From assembly GCF_022414575.1 (NCBI RefSeq), contig NZ_JADWYQ010000036.1:1-64000 (forward strand): DNA of 64,000 nt, written 5' to 3'. Source of the stretch: Streptomyces sp. MUM 178J (lineage in GTDB: Bacteria; Actinomycetota; Actinomycetes; Streptomycetales; Streptomycetaceae). Position 1 is the first letter of the stretch. Each line of letters opens with the position of its first letter. The notes under the pieces are model-generated. The model was given only the letters and a program-made list of their open reading frames with translations, searched no databases and had not been told where the DNA came from. Shown here one piece after another: positions 29,434 through 42,087 of the stretch. The translations under genes were made by a program, and so were the position numbers.

Positions 29434-30882
29434 ATGTCTTTGCCCCCTGCGCCCGCGTCCGTCGACCAGCGGCAGAAGAAGCCGCAGGCCGACGCCACGC
29501 TCTCGCACGGACTCAAACAACGCCATCTGTCGATGATCGCCCTCGGCGGCGTCATCGGCGCGGGCCTCTTCGTCGGCTCCGGCGCGGGCATCGCCGCCGC
29601 AGGGCCGTCCATCGTCATCGCCTACGCGCTCTCCGGCCTGCTGGTCATGCTGGTGATGCGCATGCTCGGCGAGATGTCCGCGGCGAATCCGGCCTCCGGC
29701 TCCTTCTCGGTGCACGCCGAGCGGGCGATCGGCCCATGGGCGGGGTTCACCTCAGGCTGGGCGTTCTGGTTTCTGCTCTGTGTGGCCGTGGGCCTGGAGG
29801 GCATCGGCGCCGCCAAGATCATGACAGCGTGGCTGCCGGGCACCCCGGAGTGGGCCTGGGTGGCGCTGTTCATGCTGGTGTTCTGCGGTACGAATCTGGC
29901 CGCGGTGAAGAACTTCGGCGAGTTCGAGTTCTGGTTCGCGGCCCTCAAGGTCGGCGCGATCACCCTGTTCCTCGGCATCGGCGCGCTGGCGATCGTCGGC
30001 GTGCTGCCGGGGACGGACGCCCCCGGCGCGGCCAACCTGAGCGGTACGGGCGGCTTCCTTCCGAACGGCTCGGAGGGCTTGATCGTCGGTCTGCTCGCCT
30101 CCATCTTCGCCTATGGAGGCCTGGAGACGGTCACCATCGCCGCGGCGGAGTCCGAGCACCCGGTCCAGGGCGTGGCCAAGGCGGTGCGTACGGCCATGTG
30201 GCGCATTGCCGTGTTCTACATCGGGTCCATGGCAGTGATCGTCACGCTCGTGCCGTGGAACGATCCCGCGATCGTCGAGAAGGGCCCCTACGTCGCCGCG
30301 CTCGACCATCTGGGCATCCCGGCCGCCGGCCAGATCATGAACGTGGTGGTGCTGATCGCGCTGCTGTCCGCAATGAACGCCAATGTCTACGGCGCATCGC
30401 GGATGGCCTGCTCCCTGGTCGCCCGCGGTCAGGGGCCGCAGGCACTGGGCAGGGTCTCGGGCGGTGTGCCCCGTACCGCAGTGCTGTTCTCCTCCGTCTT
30501 CGGCTTCGGCTGTGTGCTGCTGAGCTACTGGCGTCCCGACGACGTCTTCCGCTGGCTGCTCAACATGATCGGCGCGGTGATCCTGGTCGTCTGGATCTTC
30601 ATCGCCGTCTCGCAGCTGGTGCTGCGCCGCAGGGTGGAACGGGAGGCCCCGGAGAAGCTGGTCGTGAAGATGTGGGCCTACCCCTATGTCACCGTGCTGG
30701 CGCTGATCGGCATGGCCGTGGTGTTCGTCCTGATGGCGCGCGAGGCCGACACCCGGACGCAGCTGCTGGGGACCGGCGGGCTGACGCTGGCGCTGGCGAT
30801 CGCGGGCTATGCGTGGCAGAAGGCGCGTGAGTCCCGGCAGCCGGAGCGGGAGACCGTCGCGGTCGGCACACAGACGGACTGA
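29434..30882 (+). CDS. APC-family amino acid permease
   Basis: 482 residues from the ATG at 29434 (MSLPPAP); a GTG at 29383 is possible. Twelve predicted membrane helices. The family start is LKQRHLSMIALGGVIGAGLFVGSG (helix 1, substrate-binding glycines), and the ISE-like block EMSAANPASGSFSVHAERAIGPWAGF follows. It resembles the GabP/AnsP/RocE group, proton-coupled importers of amino acids or GABA; the exact substrate cannot be read. The C-terminal ~25 residues are hydrophilic. It is a single-gene unit ended by a strong terminator. Confidence 0.9.
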   Translation: MSLPPAPASVDQRQKKPQADATLSHGLKQRHLSMIALGGVIGAGLFVGSGAGIAAAGPSIVIAYALSGLLVMLVMRMLGEMSAANPASGSFSVHAERAIGPWAGFTSGWAFWFLLCVAVGLEGIGAAKIMTAWLPGTPEWAWVALFMLVFCGTNLAAVKNFGEFEFWFAALKVGAITLFLGIGALAIVGVLPGTDAPGAANLSGTGGFLPNGSEGLIVGLLASIFAYGGLETVTIAAAESEHPVQGVAKAVRTAMWRIAVFYIGSMAVIVTLVPWNDPAIVEKGPYVAALDHLGIPAAGQIMNVVVLIALLSAMNANVYGASRMACSLVARGQGPQALGRVSGGVPRTAVLFSSVFGFGCVLLSYWRPDDVFRWLLNMIGAVILVVWIFIAVSQLVLRRRVEREAPEKLVVKMWAYPYVTVLALIGMAVVFVLMAREADTRTQLLGTGGLTLALAIAGYAWQKARESRQPERETVAVGTQTD

Positions 30883-30907
30883 GCCGACCTCAGAGCGCCA
30901 CCGGACA

Positions 30908-30936
30908 CCCCCCGGGCCGAGCGGCCCGGGGGGTTT
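30908..30936 (+). terminator. Terminator of the permease gene
   Basis: A perfect 11-bp stem CCCCCCGGGCC-GAGC-GGCCCGGGGGG followed by TTTC. Confidence 0.95.
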
Positions 30937-31041
30937 CGCATGCCCGTGGCTCTGTCCGCACCCCTGCCCGCACCACGCCGGACGCGGGATCCAGGGCCAA
31001 CGCCTGATCAACACGGACTCTTGCTGCTGCTAACGTGCATC

Positions 31042-31057
31042 TGCACATAACTTGCAA
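31042..31057. promoter_or_regulatory. Possible Nur operator in front of sodF
   Basis: TGCACATAACTTGCAA, with further TGCAT and TTGCG half-sites flanking it, lies 38 bases before the sodF start. It resembles the TGCA-containing half-sites I recall for the nickel repressor Nur, which shuts off sodF when nickel is available so that the Ni-SOD is used. The match is from memory. Confidence 0.45.
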
Positions 31058-31094
31058 TAAGCGGTTGCGCGCAGAAGCCGGAGGGGCCGACGAG

Positions 31095-31730
31095 ATGGCT
31101 GTTTACACGCTTCCTGAACTTCCGTACGACTACACGGCGCTGGAGCCGGTCATCGACCCCCAGATCGTCGAGCTGCACCACGACAAGCACCACGCCGCCT
31201 ATGTCAAAGGCGCCAACGACACCCTTGAGCAGCTCGAGGAGGCCCGCGACAAGGAGGCCTGGGGGGCGATCAACGGTCTTGAGAAGAACCTTGCGTTCCA
31301 CCTCTCCGGCCACATCCTCCACTCCATCTACTGGAACAACATGGCGGGCGACGGCGGCGGCGAGCCGCTGGAGAAGGACGGCGTGGGCGAGCTGGCCGGC
31401 GCGATCGCCGAGTCGTTCGGCTCCTTCGCCAAGTTCAAGGCCCAGCTGACCAAGGCGTCGGCCACCACGCAGGGCTCGGGCTGGGGCGTGCTGGCCTATG
31501 AGCCGGTCAGCGGCCGGTTGATCGTCGAGCAGGTCTACGACCACCAGGGCAACGTCGGCCAGGGCTCGGTGCCGATCCTGGTCTTCGACGCCTGGGAGCA
31601 CGCCTTCTACCTGCAGTACAAGAACCAGAAAGTGGACTTCATCGAGGCCATGTGGCAGGTCGTCAACTGGCAGGACGTCGCCGAGCGCCACGCCCGGGCC
31701 AAGGAGCGCACCCCGCTGATCGCCCCGTGA
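31095..31730 (+). CDS. sodF: Iron superoxide dismutase
   Basis: 211 residues from the ATG at 31095 ([18 protein letters not shown]), with GGAGGGG in front. Metal ligands are seen in the expected places: His in [12 protein letters not shown], His in [12 protein letters not shown], and Asp/His in [15 protein letters not shown]. The active-site region [14 protein letters not shown] is normal. Orthologous to the Fe/Zn SOD of S. coelicolor by near-identical blocks. It removes superoxide in the cytoplasm. Likely repressed by nickel through Nur. The permease upstream has its own terminator, so sodF is monocistronic. Confidence 0.95.
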   Translation: MAVYTLPELPYDYTALEPVIDPQIVELHHDKHHAAYVKGANDTLEQLEEARDKEAWGAINGLEKNLAFHLSGHILHSIYWNNMAGDGGGEPLEKDGVGELAGAIAESFGSFAKFKAQLTKASATTQGSGWGVLAYEPVSGRLIVEQVYDHQGNVGQGSVPILVFDAWEHAFYLQYKNQKVDFIEAMWQVVNWQDVAERHARAKERTPLIAP

Positions 31731-31810
31731 CCGGCGCGCCCCCTCGGGGCGCGGCACAGCCGCCCTGCTCGTGATCGTCTTCTCACCCTTCACGCGGCAG
31801 GCGGAATGAC

Positions 31811-31849
31811 GAAGGACCCTCGCGAGGACAGGACTCGCGAGGGTCCTTC
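31811..31849. terminator. Bidirectional terminator, 16-bp stem
   Basis: GAAGGACCCTCGCGAG (31811-31826) pairs perfectly with CTCGCGAGGGTCCTTC (31834-31849) around seven bases, between convergent sodF and the DsbA-like gene. Confidence 0.95.
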
Positions 31850-31853
31850 TACG

Positions 31854-31907
31854 TGCGGGGTGCGCGGGGTGCGCAGAGTGTGCGGGGTGTGCGGGGTGTG
31901 CGGGGCG
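31854..31907. repeat. Six 9-bp tandem repeats
   Basis: Units TGCGGGGTG, CGCGGGGTG, CGCAGAGTG, TGCGGGGTG, TGCGGGGTG and TGCGGGGCG follow each other without gaps, just beyond the stop codon of the DsbA-like gene. They are non-coding and a likely site of length variation between strains. Confidence 0.85.
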
Positions 31908-31916
31908 TCGGGCGGT

Positions 31917-32564
31917 TCAGTCGAAGATCGGGGGAGCCGTGCGGGTGCGCTTGATCTCGTAGAAGCCGGGGATCGAGGCGACCATCAGCGTGCCGTCCCA
32001 GAGCCTGGCCGCCTCCTCGCCCTTGGGAGCGGGGGTGACGACGGGGCCGAAGAAGGCGATCTGCCCGCCGTCCGGGCCGGGGACCGCGATGACCGGGGTG
32101 CCGACGTCCTGGCCGACCTTGTCGATGCCCTCCTTGTGGGAGGCGCGCAGTTCGGCGTCGTACGCGTCGGAGTCCGCGTACTCGATCAGCTCGGCCGGCA
32201 GGCCCGCGTCCTCGAGGGCGGCGACGGTCGCCTCGCGTGTCGCCCCCTCGCCGCGGTCGTGGAAGCGGGCGCCCATCGCGGTGTAGAGGCGGCCGAGCAC
32301 CTCGTCTCCGTACTTCTGCCAGGCGGCCGTCACCACGCGCACCGGGCCCCACGCCTGGGTGGCGAGCATCTCGCGGTACTCCTCGGGGAGCTCGTCGAGC
32401 TTGTTCTCGTTCAGGACCGCGAGGCTCATCACATGCCAGCGGACCTCGACGTCCCGGACCTTCTCCACTTCCAGCATCCAGCGCGAGGTCATCCAGGCCC
32501 AGGGGCACAGGGGGTCGAACCAGAAGTCGACCGGAGTCTTGCCGGGTGCGGCGTTGTCGGACAT
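31917..32564 (-). CDS. DsbA-fold mycothiol-type oxidoreductase (Rv2466c family)
   Basis: 215 residues from the ATG at 32564, with GAGGAG in front. Thioredoxin-fold protein with a helical insertion. The active-site region is [16 protein letters not shown], a CPWA site with a single cysteine where Rv2466c has CPWC. Other shared blocks: [29 protein letters not shown] (cis-Pro), FFGPVV, and a C-terminal [11 protein letters not shown]. In mycobacteria the family uses mycothiol to reduce its substrates. As in M. tuberculosis it is divergent from pepN (148-base gap) and close to rpiB/nei. Confidence 0.88.
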   Translation of the reverse strand: MSDNAAPGKTPVDFWFDPLCPWAWMTSRWMLEVEKVRDVEVRWHVMSLAVLNENKLDELPEEYREMLATQAWGPVRVVTAAWQKYGDEVLGRLYTAMGARFHDRGEGATREATVAALEDAGLPAELIEYADSDAYDAELRASHKEGIDKVGQDVGTPVIAVPGPDGGQIAFFGPVVTPAPKGEEAARLWDGTLMVASIPGFYEIKRTRTAPPIFD

Positions 32565-32711
32565 GTCTCTCCTCTTCAGGACCCTAGGGGCCTCTTCGGA
32601 CGTCGTCGTGCAGGGGAACGTCAGGGGGGCGCCAGGGGATTCCCCGATACCGCCTGCCAGGACCGCATGGGAGGATCGGTGCTGTTCACGACGTGCTGCG
32701 AAGGAGTGCCC

Positions 32712-35294
32712 GTGCCCGGTGAGAATCTGTCCCGCGACGAAGCCCGCGAGCGGGCCGAGCTGCTGTCCGTCGAGGGGTACGAGGTGGCTCTCGACGTGCG
32801 GTCGGCGGTCGGGGAGGCGTCGCCCCAGGGCACCGGGCCGCGCACGTTCCGCTCGGTGACGACGATCCGGTTCCGGTCCGCCCGGCCGGGCGCGGCCACC
32901 TTCGTTGACCTGCTCGCCCCCTCCGTCACCTCGGTGACGCTGAACGGCCGCGAGCTCGACCCGGCCAAGGCCTTCGACGGCGCCCGGATCGCCCTGGAGG
33001 GCCTCGCCGAGGAGAACGTGCTGGTCGTGGACGCTCAGTGCGCGTACAGCAGGACGGGCGAGGGGCTGCACCGCTTTGTGGACCCGGAGGACGGCGAGGT
33101 CTACCTCTATACGCAGTACGAGCCGGCCGATGCCCGCCGGGTGTTCGCCAACTTCGAGCAGCCGGATCTGAAGGCCCCCTTCCGCTTCCAGGTGACCGCG
33201 CCGGACGGATGGACGGTGTGGAGCAACGGCGCAGAGGAGGCGCGCGACGGCCTGACCCGGCGGTTCGCCGAGACAGAGCCGATCTCCACCTACATCACGG
33301 CGGTCGTGGCCGGTCCGTACCACTATGAGACGGATGTCTACCGGCGCGAGCTGGGCGACGGCTCCACACTGGAGATCCCGCTGGGTGCGATGTGCCGCAA
33401 GGGCCTGGCCCGGCACTTCGACGCGGACGACGTCTTCCTGATCACCAAGCAGGGCCTGGACTTCTTCCACGACCACTTCGACTACCCGTACCCCTTCGGC
33501 AAGTACGACCAGGCGTTCGTACCCGAGTACAACCTCGGCGCGATGGAGAACCCGGGCTGTGTGACCTTCCGGGAGGAGTTCGTCTTCCGGGGCAAGGTGA
33601 CACAGGCGTCCTACGAGCGACGGGCCAACGTCATCCTGCACGAGATGGCGCATATGTGGTTCGGCGACCTGGTCACCATGCAGTGGTGGGACGACCTGTG
33701 GCTGAAGGAGTCTTTCGCGGACTTCATGGGCTCGTTCTCGCTGGCGGAGGCCACCCGCTTCGGCAATGCATGGGTGACCTTCGCCAACAACCGCAAGGCA
33801 TGGGCGTACCGCGCCGACCAGCTGCCGTCCACACATCCGATCACGGCCGACATCCGCGATCTGGAAGACGCCAAGCTGAACTTCGACGGGATCACCTACG
33901 CCAAGGGCGCATCAGTGCTCAAGCAGCTCGTGGCGTACGCGGGGCGGGACGCCTTCCTGGAGGGCGCACGGCGCTACTTCAAGCGGCACGCTTACGGCAA
34001 CACCCGGTTGGGCGATCTGCTCTCCGTGCTGGAGGAGACCTCCGGGCGCGATATGAAGGCCTGGTCACGGTCCTGGCTGGAGACCTCCGGCGTCAACTCC
34101 CTGACGCCGTCCGTCACCTATGACGAGGACGGCCGGATCGCCGAGCTGGCCGTCCACCAGGACGGCGAAGAGCTGCGGCCGCACCGGGTCGCCGTCGGGC
34201 TGTACCGGACAGAGGGCTCGAAGCTGGTGCGGTACGCGCGCGCCGAGGCGGATGTCACCGGCGCCCGCACGGTGATCGGCGAGCTGGCAGGGATCGATCG
34301 GCCCTCGCTGATCCTCGTCAACGACGACGATCTGACCTACTGCAAGATCCGCTTCGACAAGGGGTCGCTGGCAGCGCTGCGGGAGCGTCTGGGCGACCTC
34401 ACGGACCCCCTGGCGCGGGCACTGTGCTGGTCGGCGCTGTGGAATCTGACCCGTGACGCACTGATGCCCGCGCGGGACTTCATCGAGATGGTGCTGCGGT
34501 TCGCGGGGCGGGAGTCGGACATCGGCGTCCTGCAGATGCTGCACGCATGGGCGCGGACCGCGCTGCACCACTACGCCGCGCCCGCCTGGCGTGAGAAGGG
34601 CGGCCGGCTGCTCGCCGAGGGCGCACTGCGGGAGCTGCGGACCGCCGAGCCGGGCAGCCAGCACCAGCTCGCCTGGGCGCGGTTCTTCGCCTCGGCCGCC
34701 GAGTCGCCGGCGGATCTGCAGCTGCTCCAGGAGCTTCTGGAGGGCACGGCGAAGATCGACGGGCTGGATGTGGACCAGGAACTGCGCTGGTCCTTCCTGG
34801 AGCCGCTGGCCGCGCACGGCGTCGCCGCCGAGGAGGCGATCGCCGCGGAGCTGGCCCGTGACGACACGGCCTCGGGCAAGCGGCACCAGGTCCGCTGTCT
34901 GGCCGCCCGCCCGTCCGCGGCCGTCAAGGAGCAGGCCTGGGCGCAGGTCGTGGAGTCCGACAAGCTCTCCAACGCCCTGGTGGAGGCCACGATTTCGGGC
35001 TTTGTGCAGACCGGGCAGCGGGAACTCCTCGCCGCCTTCGCATCGAAGTACTTCGAGGCGATCGAACGGGTGTGGGCGGAGCGGTCCATCCAGATCGGGA
35101 TGGACGTGGTGCGCGGGCTGTATCCGGGCCTGCAGGACGACGAGGCGACGCTCACGGCGACGGACGCCTGGCTGACGGCCCATGCCTCGGCCCCACCGGC
35201 CCTGCGCCGTCTGGTCCTGGAGGCACGGGACGACCTGGCCCGTGCACGCCTGGCCCAGACGTGCGACGAGGAGGCGTCCCGGATGGCCGCCTGA
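32712..35294 (+). CDS. pepN: Aminopeptidase N (M1 family), first copy
   Basis: 860 residues from the GTG at 32712 ([18 protein letters not shown]), with AAGGAG directly in front. Zinc metallopeptidase removing N-terminal residues from peptides. The exopeptidase motif is LGAMENPG; zinc ligands are H310-E-M-A-H314 and E333 (KESFADF); the catalytic tyrosine lies in the later [13 protein letters not shown] region. The C-terminal half is a helical ERAP1-like domain. It is divergent from the DsbA-like gene, the same pair as Rv2466c-Rv2467, so this is probably the ancestral copy. A close paralogue lies at 42088. Confidence 0.95.
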   Translation: MPGENLSRDEARERAELLSVEGYEVALDVRSAVGEASPQGTGPRTFRSVTTIRFRSARPGAATFVDLLAPSVTSVTLNGRELDPAKAFDGARIALEGLAEENVLVVDAQCAYSRTGEGLHRFVDPEDGEVYLYTQYEPADARRVFANFEQPDLKAPFRFQVTAPDGWTVWSNGAEEARDGLTRRFAETEPISTYITAVVAGPYHYETDVYRRELGDGSTLEIPLGAMCRKGLARHFDADDVFLITKQGLDFFHDHFDYPYPFGKYDQAFVPEYNLGAMENPGCVTFREEFVFRGKVTQASYERRANVILHEMAHMWFGDLVTMQWWDDLWLKESFADFMGSFSLAEATRFGNAWVTFANNRKAWAYRADQLPSTHPITADIRDLEDAKLNFDGITYAKGASVLKQLVAYAGRDAFLEGARRYFKRHAYGNTRLGDLLSVLEETSGRDMKAWSRSWLETSGVNSLTPSVTYDEDGRIAELAVHQDGEELRPHRVAVGLYRTEGSKLVRYARAEADVTGARTVIGELAGIDRPSLILVNDDDLTYCKIRFDKGSLAALRERLGDLTDPLARALCWSALWNLTRDALMPARDFIEMVLRFAGRESDIGVLQMLHAWARTALHHYAAPAWREKGGRLLAEGALRELRTAEPGSQHQLAWARFFASAAESPADLQLLQELLEGTAKIDGLDVDQELRWSFLEPLAAHGVAAEEAIAAELARDDTASGKRHQVRCLAARPSAAVKEQAWAQVVESDKLSNALVEATISGFVQTGQRELLAAFASKYFEAIERVWAERSIQIGMDVVRGLYPGLQDDEATLTATDAWLTAHASAPPALRRLVLEARDDLARARLAQTCDEEASRMAA

Positions 35295-35505
35295 CGCCCT
35301 GCAGGCGGGCTCGGTCGTCCATCGTGTGCGGGCGCGCACGGCTGAACCGGCTCGGGCCAGGGAAGTGAGGGCAGCCCCCGCCGACGGACGAGCCATGCAG
35401 CCGGCCACCCGGCGCTGCGACCCCCGACCCCCGAGGGCCGACGCGCTTCCAGTGAGACGGTCACCCGTTCGGCGGTGTGGGTGATCGGCACTCGAACGCA
35501 CGTAC

Positions 35506-35528
35506 TTTAGGGCGGTGTTGTCCCTAAA
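35506..35528. promoter_or_regulatory. AT-rich inverted repeat TTTAGGG-N9-CCCTAAA
   Basis: A perfect 7-bp inverted repeat (35506-35512 and 35522-35528), 58 bases in front of the AbiEi-like gene. It is AT-rich for this genome and could be an operator or promoter element. The rest of the 292-base gap (35295-35586) holds nothing I can name. Confidence 0.45.
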
Positions 35529-35586
35529 TGTCGACGGGTGTGTAACAGCGGTTAGCCCGGCGGTCCCACGCGGGAATCCCCGACGC

Positions 35587-36588
35587 ATGAACCACTACAC
35601 CCCTCTCTCCCCGCTCCCCTTGAGCCATCTCTCCGATGTACAGCGGCGCGTGCTGTCGGCCGCGCAGCTGCGGGAGCATGGTGTCTCCGCCGCCCGGGCC
35701 GCCGCACAGTGCCGCGACGGCGGGCCGTGGCAGCAGTTGCTGCCCGGCGTGTATCTGCTGCACTCCGGGCCTCCGACCAGTGACGAGCGGCTGCACGGAG
35801 CACTGCTGTACGCGGCGCGGCCGCAGGAGGGCGCCGGCCGCTACCGCGAGGCGATGATCACGGGGCTGGCCGCACTGGCGCTGCACCGGTTCTCGGCGGC
35901 GCCGCCGCTGCTGTCGCTGGACCGGGTCGATGTGCTGGTGCCGCGGACGCGGCGGCTGCGGTCGGCCGGCTGCGCCCGGCTGGTGCGGGCGCATTCGCTG
36001 CCCAGACCACAGGAGATCACCGGCGTGCCGGTGGCGCCGGTGCCGCGTGCGCTGGCGGACGCGGTGGCGCAGCTCGCCGACGGCGACTCGGTGCGCCGGC
36101 TGCTCACCGAGGCGGTGCGCGGCGGTCGCTGCGAACCGGCCGCCGTGGTCAAGGAGCTGACCCGGGCCCGGCTGCTCACCCGCCCCCATGTGGTGGACGC
36201 CGTCGACTCGCTGCTCGCCGAGGGGCGGGCGCTGGCCGAGGACCGCCTGTACGAGATGGTGCGGTCCCAGCGCCTTCCCGACCCGGTGTGGAACGTGGAC
36301 CTCCGGCTGCCGGGCGGCCCGCGTCTGGGCGGCGTGGACGCCTACTGGCCGGAACACGCGGTCGCCGTCGAACTGGACACCCGTGCGCCCCGGCACGACG
36401 AGGACACGATGTGGTCGGAGTACGCCCGCAGGCGGGAACATCTGGAGCGGCTCGGCATCACCGTCGTCCACATCACCCCGAAGAAGCTGCGCGAGTCGCC
36501 GGAGCAGCAGGCGACCGTGGTGCGTACGGCGCTGATGGCCTCCTGCGACCGCGACCCGGCCTCGTATGTGGTGGTGCTCCCCCGCTGA
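35587..36588 (+). CDS. AbiEi-like winged-helix / DUF559-type nuclease-fold protein
   Basis: 333 residues from the ATG at 35587 (MNHYTPLSPLP). The N-terminal ~75 residues resemble the winged helix of AbiEi-type antitoxins (VLSAAQLREHGVSAARAAAQ ... WQQLLPGVYLLHSG). The C-terminal part (about 235-325) resembles the Vsr-like DUF559 fold, with GVDAYWPEHAVAVELD followed by RREHLERLGITVVHITPKKL. Proteins with this arrangement are common as singletons in actinobacteria and no AbiEii-type toxin gene is adjacent. The last domain may be catalytic or degenerate: E/D residues are present, but I cannot assign a complete PD-(D/E)xK site. DNA-binding regulator or nuclease; function unknown. Confidence 0.7.
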   Translation: MNHYTPLSPLPLSHLSDVQRRVLSAAQLREHGVSAARAAAQCRDGGPWQQLLPGVYLLHSGPPTSDERLHGALLYAARPQEGAGRYREAMITGLAALALHRFSAAPPLLSLDRVDVLVPRTRRLRSAGCARLVRAHSLPRPQEITGVPVAPVPRALADAVAQLADGDSVRRLLTEAVRGGRCEPAAVVKELTRARLLTRPHVVDAVDSLLAEGRALAEDRLYEMVRSQRLPDPVWNVDLRLPGGPRLGGVDAYWPEHAVAVELDTRAPRHDEDTMWSEYARRREHLERLGITVVHITPKKLRESPEQQATVVRTALMASCDRDPASYVVVLPR

Positions 36589-36595
36589 CCGCGCC

Positions 36596-37048
36596 TCAGA
36601 CCCGGCCCGTCGGCGGCCGGGAGCGCCACAGCTCCAGCCCGACGTCCACCACCTCGACCCGCGCCAGCTCCGGCACCCGGGCCAGCGGATGCCAGGCGGC
36701 GAGATCGGTGGACCCGCCCGTCTCCGGGCGTAGCTCGCCGCCGGCAACCCTCCCCTCGTACACCAGGCGCAGCGCCTGGAAGTCCCTGTGCCGCCCGAAG
36801 CGCCGGCGGTGACGGACGAGATTGGTGTGCACGCCCAGCAGCGCGGTCATCTCTGCCCGGTAGCCGGTCTCCTCCCCCACCTCGCGTACGACCGTGTCCA
36901 GTGGATCCTCCCCCGCGTCCATCCCGCCGCCGGGCAGCGTCCACCGCCTGCTCCCGTCCCGCGCCACCCATCGGGCGAGCAGTATCTCCTCGTCGCGCAC
37001 GCACACGGCATAGGCGGCGACGCGCAGCGTCTTCCTGGTGACCTTCAT
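36596..37048 (-). CDS. Nudix hydrolase
   Basis: 150 residues. The full Nudix box is present, from GGGMDAGEDPLDTVVREVGE to ETGY (GX5EX7REUXEEXGU), so it should hydrolyse a nucleoside diphosphate-linked substrate; the substrate is not predictable. The ATG at 37048 begins MKVTRKTLRVAAYAVCV. It is convergent with the AbiEi-like gene (7-base gap) and divergent from the subtilase. Confidence 0.9.
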   Translation of the reverse strand: MKVTRKTLRVAAYAVCVRDEEILLARWVARDGSRRWTLPGGGMDAGEDPLDTVVREVGEETGYRAEMTALLGVHTNLVRHRRRFGRHRDFQALRLVYEGRVAGGELRPETGGSTDLAAWHPLARVPELARVEVVDVGLELWRSRPPTGRV

Positions 37049-37257
37049 GGGCCGAGGTTAGAAGTACGGGCCGACAACCCGGCTCCGGTCGTTCCGTTTT
37101 GTTCCGTGTGGCGCATCGTCCGCGGTGGCGGATGTACGCCAATGGCGCCCCGGCATCTCCGTCAACCCTCCACAAACCCCTGTCACTTGCGAAAGGCTGA
37201 GCGGTCGTCCGGCACCGGAATCCGGACTCCAGCTCTGTAAGACCTCACAAAACAGGG

Positions 37258-41881
<4,624 letters not shown>

Positions 41882-41963
41882 TTTCTGAGGCTCGCATCGC
41901 CCATGGGCAGATCGGGCGCCGTCTGCTGTAGGCCTGGGCCTGCCCTGACGGCCTCACTCCCCG

Positions 41964-42000
41964 CGTCGGCCGCCTCCGGATCCTCCGGAGGCGGCCGACG
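41964..42000 (+). terminator. Terminator of asd
   Basis: A perfect 17-bp stem (41964-41980 with 41984-42000, core GTCGGCCGCCTCCGGA) and a three-base loop. Confidence 0.95.
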
Positions 42001-42087
42001 GCGTCCCGGTCCCGCAAATCCCGCGCGCGTCGCGGAACCGCGCCGTGGAAGGATGACCCAAACGTCACAGAACGAGGAGATGACCGG

